From Caenorhabditis elegans (lineage: Eukaryota > Nematoda > Chromadorea > Rhabditida > Rhabditidae): 64,000 nucleotides of DNA. The position numbers were made by a program, and so were the translations under genes. The notes under the pieces were generated by a model. That model was given only the letters and a program-made list of their open reading frames with translations. It made no database searches and had not been told where the DNA came from. Each line of letters starts with the position of its first letter. Position 1 is the stretch's first letter. Of the stretch, positions 11,201-22,781 are shown piece by piece. The stretch lies in assembly GCF_000002985.6 (NCBI RefSeq), contig NC_003281.10:6696001-6760000 (forward strand), given 5' to 3'.

Positions 11201-14000
11201 TGCTACCCTACCTAATTAAACATTAAATTAAATTTACAGCTTGCCGGAAAAATCAACGCTGGAATTATTGTCGACTACATGGATGATTCACCAATCGTCT
11301 CGCCAGCGCCATATTTAGGAGATTTAACAAAATTTTCTTGAAATATAAACTAACCACATATCCGATTGTCTTGCGATAATGATAAATCTCTTTGTCCAAA
11401 AGTTCAAATAGACGACGAGGATAGAATTGGAAATCAAAAACTTGTGGGAGCTTCGGACGAGGCGCCTTGGATTGTTTTTCAGTTGGATTTCCAGCTCGCA
11501 TTGCTTCCTTGTAGTAAAGATCTACCTGAAAAAAACTTTTTTTGAAACTAAGAAACCTTCAAAATTTCAAACCTGATAATTGGCCTTTCGTTCTCTCTTT
11601 GGTGGTTCAATCCAGAAATGACCCATTCCGTCGGCTTGCTTTGCTTTATAATTTTCACCTTCGAACTGATATACTGTGAATTTAGCGTTATCCTCGAACG
11701 TCATGTTACGAAGATTGTTCTCATCAATCTTGCCCATTTTCTCATTCAATTCAGCAGTCTTTACTTCAGCTTTTTCAAGAATTGTATCAATATCGTCATC
11801 ACTAATTGTTGAATCCTTGGCAGCAAAGACTTGTTCGGCTCCGTGTCTGATCATGCTGATCATATCACCCTTTCCAAGAGTTTTCTGGGCTTCCGACATA
11901 CGACCTTGTTGAATAACTATATTGTCAAGGCGAAGCTTGGCTTCAGCCTTTTCGATAATTCTTTCATCGACTGTATTCTCTGTGATCAGTCGGAACACAC
12001 GAACTTGTTTCTTTTGACCGATACGATGAGCTCTGTCCATTGCCTGAAGATCTGATTGTGGATTCCAATCAGAGTCGTAGATGATCACAACGTCAGCGGT
12101 AGCCAAGTTGATTCCAAGACCTCCAGCGCGAGTAGTAAGCATGAAAATGAACTTTTTCGAGTCTGGAGCGTTGTATGCCTCAATTGCGTTAGATCGATCC
12201 TCGTGAGGAGTTGATCCATCCAGACGGCAGTACTCATAATGACGCCACCAGCAAAAATCTTCAAGTAAATCGAGCATTCGGGAGAACTGAGAGAAGATAA
12301 GAACTCGAGATCCTTGTTCTTTAAACTTCATTAGCAATTTATCGAGAACAACCATCTTTCCAGAATTATCGACAAGATGTTGATCTGTGGTGAAGGGTGG
12401 TCCCGGTTCAGCACCGTCGAAGAGATAAGGATGGTTGACACATTTTCGGAGATGCATAAGAATATTCATAAGCCTAGCCTTCTCGACTTTACCGGCTCCA
12501 TTGATAATATCGATATCTTTCATGAGAACCTTCGTGTACCATTCTCTTTGCATTTTCGATAATCCAACATACACTTTCACTTCTTTCTTTGGTAACAAAG
12601 ATTTCTCAACATCAGACTTGATACGACGAAGAAGGAATGGTTGAAGAACCTGAAATTATTAATTTAATAATACGAACATCAGGCAATAACGATATAAAAA
12701 CCTTATGAAGCCGTTGCACCAGATCAGTATTTCCGCTCATTGCATCATTAGAAAACCAGGAATCAAAATCATCAGAAGAGGTGAAAATGTCAGGCAGCAA
12801 GAAATTCAAAAGAGCCCACAGCTCGTGCAAGTTGTTCTGCAGTGGAGTTCCTGTTATCAACAATCGATTCTCAGAGTTGAGTTCTCGAACTGTTTCAGAA
12901 AGTTTGCTTTTCTCATTCTTGATACGATGTGCTTCATCAATAATGATATATCTCCAATTCAACTTTTTCAATTGAGTTTTGACCTTCAGCATCATTTCAT
13001 AGGTTGTGCAGCAAACATCGAATTTTTGTGGAAGAATAACATCGCGCAGAACTTGATTCTGAAAAAGCGAGTTTTAAACCTCAGTTTTTAAATTAGAAAA
13101 AACTAACTCTCGCTGCTTCATCTCCAATCAGAACAACCGCATTAATCGATGGGCACCACTTTTTGAACTCGTTAGCCCAGTTCTGAAGAGTGGATTTTGG
13201 AACAATGACAAGATGTGGAGACGCCTTGTTTTTGTAATGTTTCATGTATCCTATCATAGAAATCGTTTGGAGTGTTTTTCCGAGTCCCTGAAAAAATTAC
13301 AATTATTATTCATTGGAATAAATTATAAGAGATACCATTTCGTCAGCTAAAATTCCATTGATTTTATTATGTTGAAGGGATGCGAGCCAGTTGAGTCCAC
13401 GAACTTGGTAATCTCTGGAATTTTTTTTTGATGCATTATTTCATAACATTTTTTATACCTCATTTCTCCATTCTCGATGTAAAACGGACTTTTGTCGAAA
13501 ATCACCAAATCATCACTTTTAATAGCATCGGCCACCATTTCTTCATCTTCTTCTTGCTCAGTTTTTCTGTGTCGATGATCTCCGTCTATTCCGTTTTTCT
13601 TCGAGGGGCGTCCACGCTTTTTGGTGTCAACTGGGGCTCCAGTTGCTACTGAAAACTTTCTTTATAAGATTTTTGCGGCTTAAACATGGACCAATACATT
13701 TCGCATCTCCAGATGATAAACAATGTGAGAAGTTTTCCGTTTTTTGTAACAATCTTTCAAATCTCTTGAAGGAATCGGCGGCGTCGGACGATTCCGGTTC
13801 ATCGTCCACTTCCATTGAGGGATCGTTCCCGGAAGACTGAAACGTAGAATGTAATGTATTGTTTTATGTGAAGAATGTAAAAAATATCTTTAATAAAACG
13901 CAAAACCTATGTACATCAAAAAATTATTTACCTCCGGGATGTTGGAATCGGTGTCCATAGGCTCGTCATTTATTTCGTTCGAAGACTCGTGAACCGACAT
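8216..14000 (-). CDS. isw-1: ISWI-family chromatin-remodelling ATPase
   Basis: ISW-1 is the SNF2-type ATPase that slides nucleosomes in ISWI complexes such as NURF. Exons (minus strand, 5' to 3') are 14000-13932, 13836-13698, 13648-13459, 13414-13336, 13287-13108, 13058-12702, 12649-11573, 11525-11355, 9082-8909, 8856-8440 and 8392-8216. They sum to 3030 nt, or 1009 residues, a normal ISWI length. Visible motifs are an AT-hook-like KKRGRPSKK, the Walker A segment ADEMGLGKT, DEAH box ([10 protein letters not shown]), TGTPLQNN, and the helicase C region with AGGLGIN and [12 protein letters not shown] ([13 protein letters not shown]), SANT and SLIDE ([10 protein letters not shown]) follow at the C-terminus. 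The 2.27-kb intron between exons 8 and 9 contains a complete gene on the other strand, and its acceptor ends TTTAAG rather than CAG. The 3' end converges on rbf-1. Confidence 0.97.
9375..11341 (+). CDS. Nested gene in an isw-1 intron: protein with TIR-like N-terminal region and low-complexity tail
   Basis: Eight exons (9375-9511, 9558-9631, 9675-10000, 10046-10238, 10317-10594, 10640-10768, 10815-11192, 11240-11341) give 538 residues in continuous frame. The first part (about residues 30-180) alternates beta-like and helical segments and has a pattern reminiscent of TIR domains: [20 protein letters not shown], then [14 protein letters not shown]. Where catalytic TIR domains carry Glu after the Cys, this protein has Thr in CLLT, so NADase activity is not supported. 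The remainder is Ser-rich, with an acidic stretch ([18 protein letters not shown]) and basic patches. The gene lies wholly within the isw-1 intron, antisense, and its stop codon is 13 nt from the isw-1 splice donor, so its 3' UTR must overlap isw-1 exon sequence. I recognise no named family; the TIR similarity is inferred by eye. Confidence 0.85.
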
Positions 14001-14474
14001 TTTCTGTGACAATCACCAATTAACAACTGTACAAATTACCTCGGGCGTTTACAGGTTTGATAAAGAAAACATTTATAATCGAACAAACCGATAATTCTAA
14101 CAAAAACGTGTGAAAAAGGTAACCAGCGCGCGAAAATGAGGCAACCAGAAATTGAACAGCATTTTCGCGGTTCTCAGTGGATACGCAGACACGGCGACGC
14201 GCAAATACACAGAAAACTAATAAATGCGCGCGAATTTTAAAAATAGATGCTTGCCGGATTTCTACAGTAATCAGTTTAAAGAACTCATTGAAAAGTTTTA
14301 TTCGAGAATAAAAAGTTGTACAAAAACAAGCTGTTTCTTTATGCTGACCCCGTATTTCAAATCTATGAGAAAAAGAAGGATGCTTTGAATTGTAAATCGA
14401 TAAATCAGAAAGTCAATCGATAAATGTCAGCCCCTCACTTAATTCGCAGAAGAACAATATTTACAAATTCAAAA
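14001..14474. promoter_or_regulatory. Divergent promoter region between isw-1 and the membrane protein gene
   Basis: About 470 nt separate the isw-1 start codon (-) from the next + strand start. The part near isw-1 has several CGCG and GCGC dinucleotide clusters (14128-14232), unlike the surrounding AT-rich DNA, and probably serves as the isw-1 promoter. No gene seen. Confidence 0.4.
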
Positions 14475-15658
14475 ATGGCTGCCACACTTCGTCAACGATG
14501 TTTCCATCGGCTTCCACTATTTTGCGCCTTATTATCTGTTATGCTCAGTGAGCATAACAGATAATAATAACAGATAATAATAAGCATTGCTCACCGCATT
14601 TTTATCCTATGACATTTTTGAATTAAAGAAAATTGTTCCAACATATCTAATTCCGATATACTTTCTACTTCATTTTGTTCCTTTTTACATTCCACACTGC
14701 CTTGTTCATTTTGGATTGACAAAAATTAGACAAAAACCATGGAAGTTTATCGCAAGTCACGTGGGAGCAGTAATTGTAAATTTAGTAATTATTTTTGTGG
14801 TGGTGAGCACAACTTTTTATAAATCTGTGAGTCAGAATAATTGTTTTGTTTGATATACATCCCTAGAAAGCGTTTGAACCTTCAACAAGGCTATATGTCG
14901 ATTTACGCAGGCTGTGTACTCCTCGAGGAGAAGTTATACTTTTTGTTGAGAATTTGTGGTCTAAACTCCTCATTTTCACTACTTTTGAGAATTCTTTTTG
15001 AGTTTTGAATTAAAATCATAATTTATTTCTTAATTATAGTGCGGTAAGCCAAAAATCAAAGTACCCTATTATAGTTTCATGCACTTTTCAGAAGGGTTTT
15101 GCCTAAAGTTCTTAAAATCTACACATGGCCGTCTTCGACGCTTTTTACGGCCATTCATTTTCAAACGAGAGAGAATTTGGAAGCTTGTGACCTACTATCA
15201 ATAATTATTTTCAGATCTACCTGCTTTGTACCTTGTATCCATTATCAATACTCTCCTACACTACAGCTTTGGGAATTCTCCAGCCTCATCATAACCTCCA
15301 ACTCTCAGTTTCAACAGATAGGCGTTTTTCTAATTCATTGGCCTTCTCGAAATCAACTCTAATTACTGCGTTCTACACGTTTCTCGTCATATTCATTTTC
15401 TTCTTTCCTATGAAAGTATTTGAAAATCCAAACCAACAAAAGTTGAGAGAAATTACATTAATTCTTCTAGAACTTTTGAACTTTTCTCTTATTGTTATGA
15501 CCTATAATACTTTGATTATCATGTCAGTGAATGTACTCACATTCGTTGGAAAGCATGTGGTCACTGGAGTAGACTGTGTAAGTCTTAAGACTAGTCTTCT
15601 TGTTAAGCTAGATGACGGGAAGTGGATTGGAGACGTTGGGATCTTGGAACGATGTTGA
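14475..15658 (+). CDS. Predicted multi-pass membrane protein with a possible 37-nt first intron
   Basis: I read exons 14475-14547, 14585-14826 and 15215-15658 (759 nt, 252 residues), all phase-consistent. Hydrophobic segments suggest about six membrane spans, for example LPLFCALLSVML running into LLTAFLSY, YLIPIYFLLHFVPFYIP, VGAVIVNLVIIFVVVSTTF, LITAFYTFLVIFIFFFPM and ITLILLELLNFSLIV. The layout resembles small nematode serpentine-receptor-type proteins, but no family signature was recognised. The first intron (14548-14584) is only 37 nt, has an AAG acceptor, and its donor sits at the centre of a perfect palindrome. Without that intron the frame breaks and the locus would be a pseudogene. A polyadenylation signal follows at 15706. 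Confidence 0.55.
14529..14567. repeat. Perfect 19-bp palindrome at an exon-intron junction
   Basis: TTATTATCTGTTATGCTCA (14529-14547) is followed by one G and then its exact reverse complement (14549-14567). The unit TAACAGATAATAA then occurs twice in tandem (14555-14567 and 14568-14580). The central G at 14548 is the first base of the predicted intron GTGAGC. Confidence 0.97.
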
Positions 15659-15705
15659 TTTGTTTATTTTTTTTAATAATTGTTACTTGCTTTGTTTTTT
15701 TGTAA

Positions 15706-15711
15706 AATAAA
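15706..15711 (+). terminator. Polyadenylation signal of the membrane protein gene
   Basis: AATAAA about 50 nt after the stop codon at 15658, following a T-rich stretch. Confidence 0.5.
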
Positions 15712-15943
15712 TTAACTGAAAATTCTCCTGTGTAAGAATTTCATGCTTCTCAAAAACACAACAAAAAACATTTCACGCGGAAAATAGTTCTCGCGTGACC
15801 TTTGCCACACACTCTTCCGACCCACGTCATCCACGTGGCAACGCCGAGACTTCTTCCGAAACTCTTTTATTAACATATTCTGCTTCGCATGTTGCTTTCG
15901 ATTTTTTTGTTCGTGCTCAATAGAATAGAAATTTCTGAAAAAA

Positions 15944-17108
15944 ATGGATCGTCTTATCCGTTCGTTGTTGATGAATCAGAACAAGCAGGCAACTGATAAA
16001 CTTGATCATCCGGACACTTCTGAAACGTAAGTTTAAATTTTTTATGGATTCCAGAATTTGTTGAAATTTCAGAGTGAACATTTCCTCGTTGGCTTTGCTG
16101 AAAATGCTGCGCCATGCTCGTTCTGGAATCCCGTTGGAGGTGATGGGTCTGATGCTCGGAGACTTTGTGGACGACTACACTATCAATGTTACGGACGTTT
16201 TTGCAATGCCGCAGAGTGGAACCAGTGTGACCGTGGAATCGGTGGATCCTGTGTATCAGACAAAGCATATGGACTTGCTGAAATTGGTTGGAAGAACTGA
16301 AAATGTTGTTGGATGGTGAGTAAAGGGGACCCAAGAATATAGGCAATCTTTTAGAATCTACGACGCAGCAGATATAGTTTTCAGTTTTTATAATCAAAGC
16401 CTCTATTGAAATTATATAACAACTTTCAGGTACCATTCGCATCCAGGATTCGGATGCTGGCTATCTTCTGTGGACGTAAACACTCAACAGTCTTTCGAAG
16501 CTCTCCATCCCCGTGCTGTTGCAGTTGTCGTTGATCCGATTCAGAGTGTGAAGGGGAAAGTTATGCTGGACGCATTCCGATCTGTAAACCCACTCAACTT
16601 GCAAATTCGTCCTCTCGCTCCAACTGCTGAACCACGACAGACTACTTCCAATCTTGGACATCTCACTAAGCCATCGCTAATCTCTGTTGTTCATGGTCTT
16701 GGCACCAAGTACTATTCGTTGAATGTCGCCTATCGCATGGGGTCGAATGAGCAGAAGATGTTGATGTGTTTGAATAAGAAGAGTTGGTATGATCAATTGA
16801 ATATGTCAACTTACTCGGAGCTTGAGAAGAAGCAGGAGGAGAAGTTCAAGAGCATCAACAAACTGATTGCAGTCTTCAATAAGGATATTGACGAAGTTAA
16901 GGAGAAACCAATTGCAGATAAGAAAGGAAAGACTCAAGAAGAAGTCAAAAAGTTTGGAAAAATCAATGCAAAACAGCAATTGCAAATGGTAAAAATCGAA
17001 TAAACGTACAGTGAAAAAATGTTTTAATTTCAGATCACTTCTAGCCTTCTCAACGATTCCCTCTGCCATCAGCTTACTGCAATGATCAACGCAAAATCAA
17101 TGACATGA
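15944..17108 (+). CDS. JAMM/MPN+ metalloprotease, paralogue of proteasome lid subunit Rpn11
   Basis: Exons 15944-16026, 16073-16315, 16430-16988 and 17034-17108 give 319 residues, close to the length of Rpn11/PSMD14. The JAMM motif is complete: Glu in [14 protein letters not shown], then [14 protein letters not shown] with both His, the Ser and the Asp spaced as in active deubiquitinases. The C-terminal part ([20 protein letters not shown] onward) matches the Rpn11 C-terminal helical region. From memory C. elegans has another, more conserved Rpn11 gene elsewhere (rpn-11, chromosome II), so this is probably a diverged second copy, with substitutions in usually invariant positions (for example Ile for Val and a Lys-rich segment [16 protein letters not shown]). 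It likely cleaves ubiquitin chains, in an alternative proteasome lid or another complex. Confidence 0.92.
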
Positions 17109-17704
17109 ACTAGCAACAATTTAAATTGTGTTTCTGAATGACGTTCTTCCCATTTCCATATCACATTCAAATCAATAAATAGAATCATTGTACAGATCTT
17201 ATCTGACTGCCCTCCTCATCTGCCTACTTACTACCTATTTTCTCGATTCAGCTGAATTTCGGTGTTCCATGTTCGCCCAGTACAGATATTAATTGTATAG
17301 TTTGTTGGCAGTGCAATTACACATTTGAAGAACCTGTTTGTGTGGTAGGCAGGTAGGCATACGTAGCCTTGACGGAAGTCAGGAATTTTTGTGCCTACTG
17401 CAAAGAATGGGCACTTTCATAGATAAAGTTCTTATCAAAAACAAAACATAAAACCCGTGAAAAATATAGAACTTCCTTCCGAGGTTACCATTTACGTGTT
17501 CCAATAACCTACTAACCTTGTTCTCTTGTTTTTGCTACATTTAGACTTCACAATCAATTCAGATTTTCAACAGCTTCACAGAAAGCATCCGAGGAGATCC
17601 GTAAGTTATACCAAACCAGTTTCAGCATGATTTGGCAAAATGTGCTTCAGTGTCGGTATTCAAAGTGAGACGTGTACTAGGAAGGAAATAAATAAGAGAT
17701 TCGC
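17109..17704. other. Intergenic region upstream of the WSN gene
   Basis: Apart from the polyadenylation signal at its start I see no gene. GGTAGGCAGGTAGGCAT at 17345-17361 is a short direct repeat. Probably holds the promoter of the following gene. Confidence 0.35.
17174..17179 (+). terminator. Polyadenylation signal of the JAMM gene
   Basis: AATAAA 66 nt after the stop codon at 17108. Confidence 0.6.
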
Positions 17705-20700
17705 ATGAAGCTTTGTCACGCTATATTTTCAACTTTTGTTGTATTCTTTGTGGCTAGTGGAGCCGGAGAAAAACAAGGTAAATTGAAAATTTCTGATTGA
17801 TTCACAAGAAAATGTCATATTCCTGGACTCTCACATGAAACTTATGTTAATTACTATTCAGGCGAATCTCAACTTCAACAAATCTACGATGAGTTATCCA
17901 TTCTGTCTCGTGTAACCAACGCAATAGCTCTACAGGCTGCAGCTCTATCCAAAACTGTCAAAATCCGTGAAGTGATCACCGAGCTTCTGAAAGTTGATAA
18001 TGGTAACTTCTCAAACTTGTTGAGCCTAGATCCTGCACATCTTGTCAAAAACCTTGACGAGCTTCACAAGAAAAGCCTTCAAGCTGTGAGTGGTTCCAAT
18101 GAACAGTTACAACAGGATCTCAAAGAAATGATAGCGATGAATGGACTATTGGCAGCTGTAGAGTCTGAAAATTACACTGAAAAAGCAACAGTGAATTCTC
18201 TGATTGTTCTGAAAAAGGTTGATGAGAAGATGGAAATTTGTGATGAAAGTTTGATCACAATTATGTTCAATATTTCTCAGGCAATGAGTGGAGTTCCATT
18301 TGCTGAATCTGACGAGATGAAAATTTTCTCGTCAATGAAAACTATGAAAAAGGCGTTTTATAAATGCATTTCCAAGTTTCCAGCATTTATGCAAAAACTA
18401 TATGAATACAACTATCCGTTATCTGGTTTCCTGGAACTCAATGACACAATGAATACAATTAAAGCATTGAATGAATTGGACATTGCAAACAAAATTCCTA
18501 ACATGCTGCAAAAGTTCAAAACTCCATTTTTGAATATTTTGGCTGTGGGGGACCACAGGAACAAAGGAAATACTGGAAAACTGTTACAATCTGCAATAAC
18601 ACTTTTCAAAAAAACAGTTTACTCGAATAGTTCAACACGCTTATTTCTGACTGCTGGATTCCCGGAGAGTGGAGACATGAAACGTGTGGCAAAGGATCTT
18701 ACAAGTGATTGGTTCAAAAAGAAAGTCTCGCGAGGAAAAAGCACAGCGGAACTGGAGACTGCTCTAAAGCCTTTTAATCAATTTGCTGAGAGTATGGCTC
18801 ATGTGTTTAAAAGTTGGAACAATTTTCGAGATGATTTTCAAACGGATTCGGCTCTTTTGGCAACTATCCCCGATTTGTTGTCCCAAATCGACGATTACGA
18901 CCGAAATGTGGATAAAAAAAAGTTTTTGGAGAATTTTGAGGCGACATTTCGAACTTGTTTCAAAAATTACAAGAATGCTCTTGACCAGGGTGAAGAAACC
19001 AAATTTCTGAAAAACTTTTCCGCCGTGTATCTGTTGGTTCGGTCTGTTCAGGCAGTAGAACAATGGGCATCTGAGATATCGACTATGTTTGATGAAAAAG
19101 CAATGGATGTGTACTTTGAAGAGCTCGAAAAACTAACACCTTCAAATATTAAGGAACAAGTTGAGAAAATCACAAACTTCGACGATTTTTTGAAAATCAT
19201 CAACAAATTTACAATGCTCAAGTCCCTTCAAACGCAATACGAATCTGCCTACAAAACTAGCAATTCGAGTGAACTTTCTCTTTCAAAAATAATCACTGAT
19301 GCTGGACTAGTGGACACATCAAAGTGCCTTGAGAAAGATAAATTAGATTCTTCAAAACTTTTGAAAATGCTTCAATTCATGCAACACATGATGCAACTAG
19401 ATATTGATTATTCAACTTTGAAGGCTAATCTCGATAACTTTTTTGAATTGAAGAAGAAAATGTTGGAGACTGAGAAATTAGTGAAAGGATTTACTTCAAG
19501 AAGTGCTCGAGCTGCATCCAATTCAGGAAGCCCGGTTCTCAAAATCAAGGACTCACAGAAGCACGCGGATCATTTGGGAAATGGCTTGCTAGCTATTAAA
19601 AAAATGATAATTTCTTTGAAGGAAAAGGCCACAATTTTAAAGTCAACGATGTTTAATGCAAAAGCCAACCAGGAAATAAGAGAGAAGAATCCTATCGACT
19701 ATATCAAAGAGTTCTGGACAAATCCTGGCCCAAGCATTGAAAAACTTGTATCTGACTTGGAAAAACTGGAACAATCTTCAAAATCCTATCGTAAAGCTGA
19801 TTTGCTAACTATCCGGAAAGTGTTTGAAGATGGCTCCAAGATTGTTGGAATTCCCGAAGTGTTCTCATATATTGACAGTCAGTTTGAGAAAAAAGGTAGT
19901 CAATATTCAAATGAACGGAAGATTACACAAGCGCTGAGCACGTTGGATTTGAATTTTGCATCACACAAAGGAGCGTTGAGTGCAGCGTCGTTGAGTGTGG
20001 ACAACTTGAAATTGTATTTTGATGATTTGTTCGGATTGACTCCCAAAGTTTCTGTGTGAGTATTTGATTTTGAGTATTTGATTTTGTTGGGAGTTTCTGT
20101 TTTGATAAATAACAACATAAGTTTTCTAGTGCAACTTTAGCTGGACGAATATCCGGACTTACTATTTATTGTATTTTTATATTAGCATGGCTGCAATACA
20201 CATTTTTAGACAATTTTTAGACAATTAATCGCTACAATATGCAATCATTTCAACTTTTTCGTAACTTAGCGAAAGATTATTCCATAAAAAAGAATTCAAG
20301 ACTAATTGAGGGATCGTATCAAAAAATATATACAGTTATAGTTGCTTGTGGATTAGGAAAAAATATTTCCATAATTTTGGAATATCGATTTTTCAGGCAA
20401 TCCGAATCCACCTCTCCAATCGTTGTTGTTCTTATTTGTGTTGCAATTGTCCTTGTTTTGGTTATTCTAGCCATAGTTGGCTATGGATTTACATCAAATG
20501 GAAGGAATCAATACATTAATCTCTACTTGTACTACTTTGGAAAAACTTCGGATTATGAGAAGCGATGGAGATACTCGGTAAAATTTTGAAACAATCTTTC
20601 TAAATGCATTGATTTTATATCTGTATTTATAGTTATTTATGGACCGAGTTGATGGGAAGAATGTCTTGATAGATTCTGTACGTGAAATCAATGCGACTAA

Positions 20701-21985
20701 CTTGCTCAAAGCTGTGAAAAGGGGCGCCTATATCAATGTGTGCAACAGTATGTTATTCTTATTTTTATTTGTATACAATAATAATTTTTATTTCAGAGTA
20801 TGGAAACACAGCTCTCCATGTTGCCACCAGAAGAGGCTATCAAAATCTTGTAGAGATCCTCATCAAACACGGGGCTGATCGTTCATTCTTGAATCCACAG
20901 AATAAGACGGCTGAACAGATGATTCCGGTTAACTATCAGGAAACACACAAAGAGAAGATTGAACGATTCAAAAGTATTGAGTCTATTTACAATAAGTATC
21001 GAAAGAAGAAGTTTAAGCTTTGTAGGTTTTGGTTATTTTCGTATATAGAGTTGGTAGTGAAGGTGACGCCTTGACCACATGCAACGTCTATTTCAGATGC
21101 ATGTACCGCCTGTATATATATTTTCAGAATGTGTAAACATTTTCAGGTGTTCCCGAGAAGTTTCCCGTTAGTTCGTTCCATATTTACATTGAAGATAGGA
21201 CTGATGATAATGTGACCAATGAGTTTACGACAAAGTTTCAATCGATTGTGAGATTTTTCTTGCAAACTTCAAAAATATAAAAACTTTCAGACCTCCGACG
21301 AAGCAATGATCACCACCACTCATGTTGTCGTGAAAACTACTGAAGACGGAATCCTCGAAACGGATGATTTGAACCTTTTAATTTGGATCTTCCACGGATC
21401 AATAATTGTTAGGGATACGTGGATGGTTGATTGCCTCAGAGACGAAAAGTTGATTGAAAAAGACTGTGACTATCTTGTCGAAAAAGTGAAATACAAGGGA
21501 ATCATCTACGATACAGTAACCCAATGGTCCAATGCAATGGCAAAAGCAACTACTCCATTCTTGTACGGTGTTCATGTGGCTCTCTGTATGAAAAATTGCC
21601 CATATTGTGAGTAGAATTTAGGTTATCAATATTTAATTTAAATACATTCAGTGGCAAGTCTGACTGCAATCATCCAAGGCCAAGGAGGAACTATGCTGGA
21701 TAAGTTCCCTGACAAAGATGCCTTTAACAAAGGATCCCATCCCTACCTTCACAAAAATCTTGGACCGATCTTTCTTCTTCACGATGGAACTGTTGGTTTT
21801 CCAGATTTAAAATGTTTTCAATTCGTTTCCTGTTTCAGGGCGACTTGGATCTCTACAGATCTGACCCAGACAAAATGTTCACCCTTTTCACCGAGCAACA
21901 GTTTATGGATCTGCTGTTCAAACGGGAAATCAATAAAGATACAAATCCGAAGATTATTCCAGTGCTTGTCGACGAAGAAGATTGA
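17705..21985 (+). CDS. Type I membrane protein with WSN domain, ankyrin repeat and tandem BRCT-like domains
   Basis: Exons 17705-17777, 17862-20055, 20397-20577, 20633-20747, 20797-21021, 21147-21247, 21291-21606, 21652-21791 and 21839-21985 keep frame and give 1163 residues. The order is a signal peptide (MKLCHAIFSTFVVFFVASG); the nematode WSN motif (LSILSRVTNAIALQAAAL); about 680 residues of helical, Lys/Leu-rich ectodomain; and a transmembrane helix (PIVVVLICVAIVLVLVILAI). Then come an ankyrin repeat (YGNTALHVATRRGYQNLVEI) and two BRCT-like units: one with VRDTWMVDCLRDEKLIEKD, the other with LTAIIQGQGGTMLDKFPD. WSN proteins form a nematode family of unknown function. BRCT domains normally bind phosphopeptides in nuclear repair proteins, so a membrane-anchored pair facing the cytoplasm is odd. 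The large second exon (2.2 kb) encodes the entire ectodomain. No named gene recognised. Confidence 0.9.
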
Positions 21986-22781
21986 TAATTGATTGAATGT
22001 AGAATGAATATTTAGTTGAAGGAATATTATGTAGAATGGTTTTCAGATATTTGAAATATGGTTGGCATTTTAAATTTGAAATACTCAAGTTGAATATATT
22101 AACTAGATTCGAGAAATCGGAATATTGTTCTTCATAATTAAAATGAGACTGTACTCATGTCCTACACAGTAATCACATCTTCAGGCAGCATCCGGGTTTT
22201 GTTTTTAATGGATTTCATGACAAATATCTTCTGATTCCTGAATGAAAGGCGCGAAGAGGCAGGTTAAAGGCGCCTCATCACGCCTCGACCTGGTGGAATT
22301 TTTATTTCAGATGGTTTGGGAAAATAGAAAACGTTTTCGTAATCTTTATTTCATTTCGGTTTGCTGCTTTCACTCACGAAAGCAAGAATTCTCTATCCTA
22401 CAAATTGTGATCCGCTATTTTCAAAAAGTGTATCTCGACTCAAATTCAGGTTTTTCCTCATTTTTTCCTCAACGTCTGGCGGAATCGTTTCTCACGCACT
22501 GCATCCTCGGCATTAGCGCAATCCCAAAATCTTTTTTCGTGCGCACCGACCAAACAGCTCTTATCTGACATGTTCCATCGAAATAGGCGACTTTTCCGCT
22601 GCCCCGCATTCTTCTACCGTTACACACGTACAATTCAATCAATTGCCCAATTCTTGTTTTTCGCCTTTTTTGTCAGATTCAAGCTGCCACATTTTGATTC
22701 TTTACTTGATCATCGGTTTTGATTTGACGGTTTTTTGCTGTTTTCCAGTTAAATTATGCACTTATTAGAGAAGATATCTGA
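21986..22781. other. Intergenic region
   Basis: No coding potential that I accept. A patch at 22240-22285 repeats GGCGC and CGCCTC words in both orientations. The region separates the WSN gene from the glycosyltransferase and probably carries the 3' UTR of the first and the promoter of the second. Confidence 0.35.

Noticed and set aside
18764-19063. Minus-strand ORF of 99 codons opposite the WSN exon
   Set aside because: Shadow of the coding exon on the other strand.
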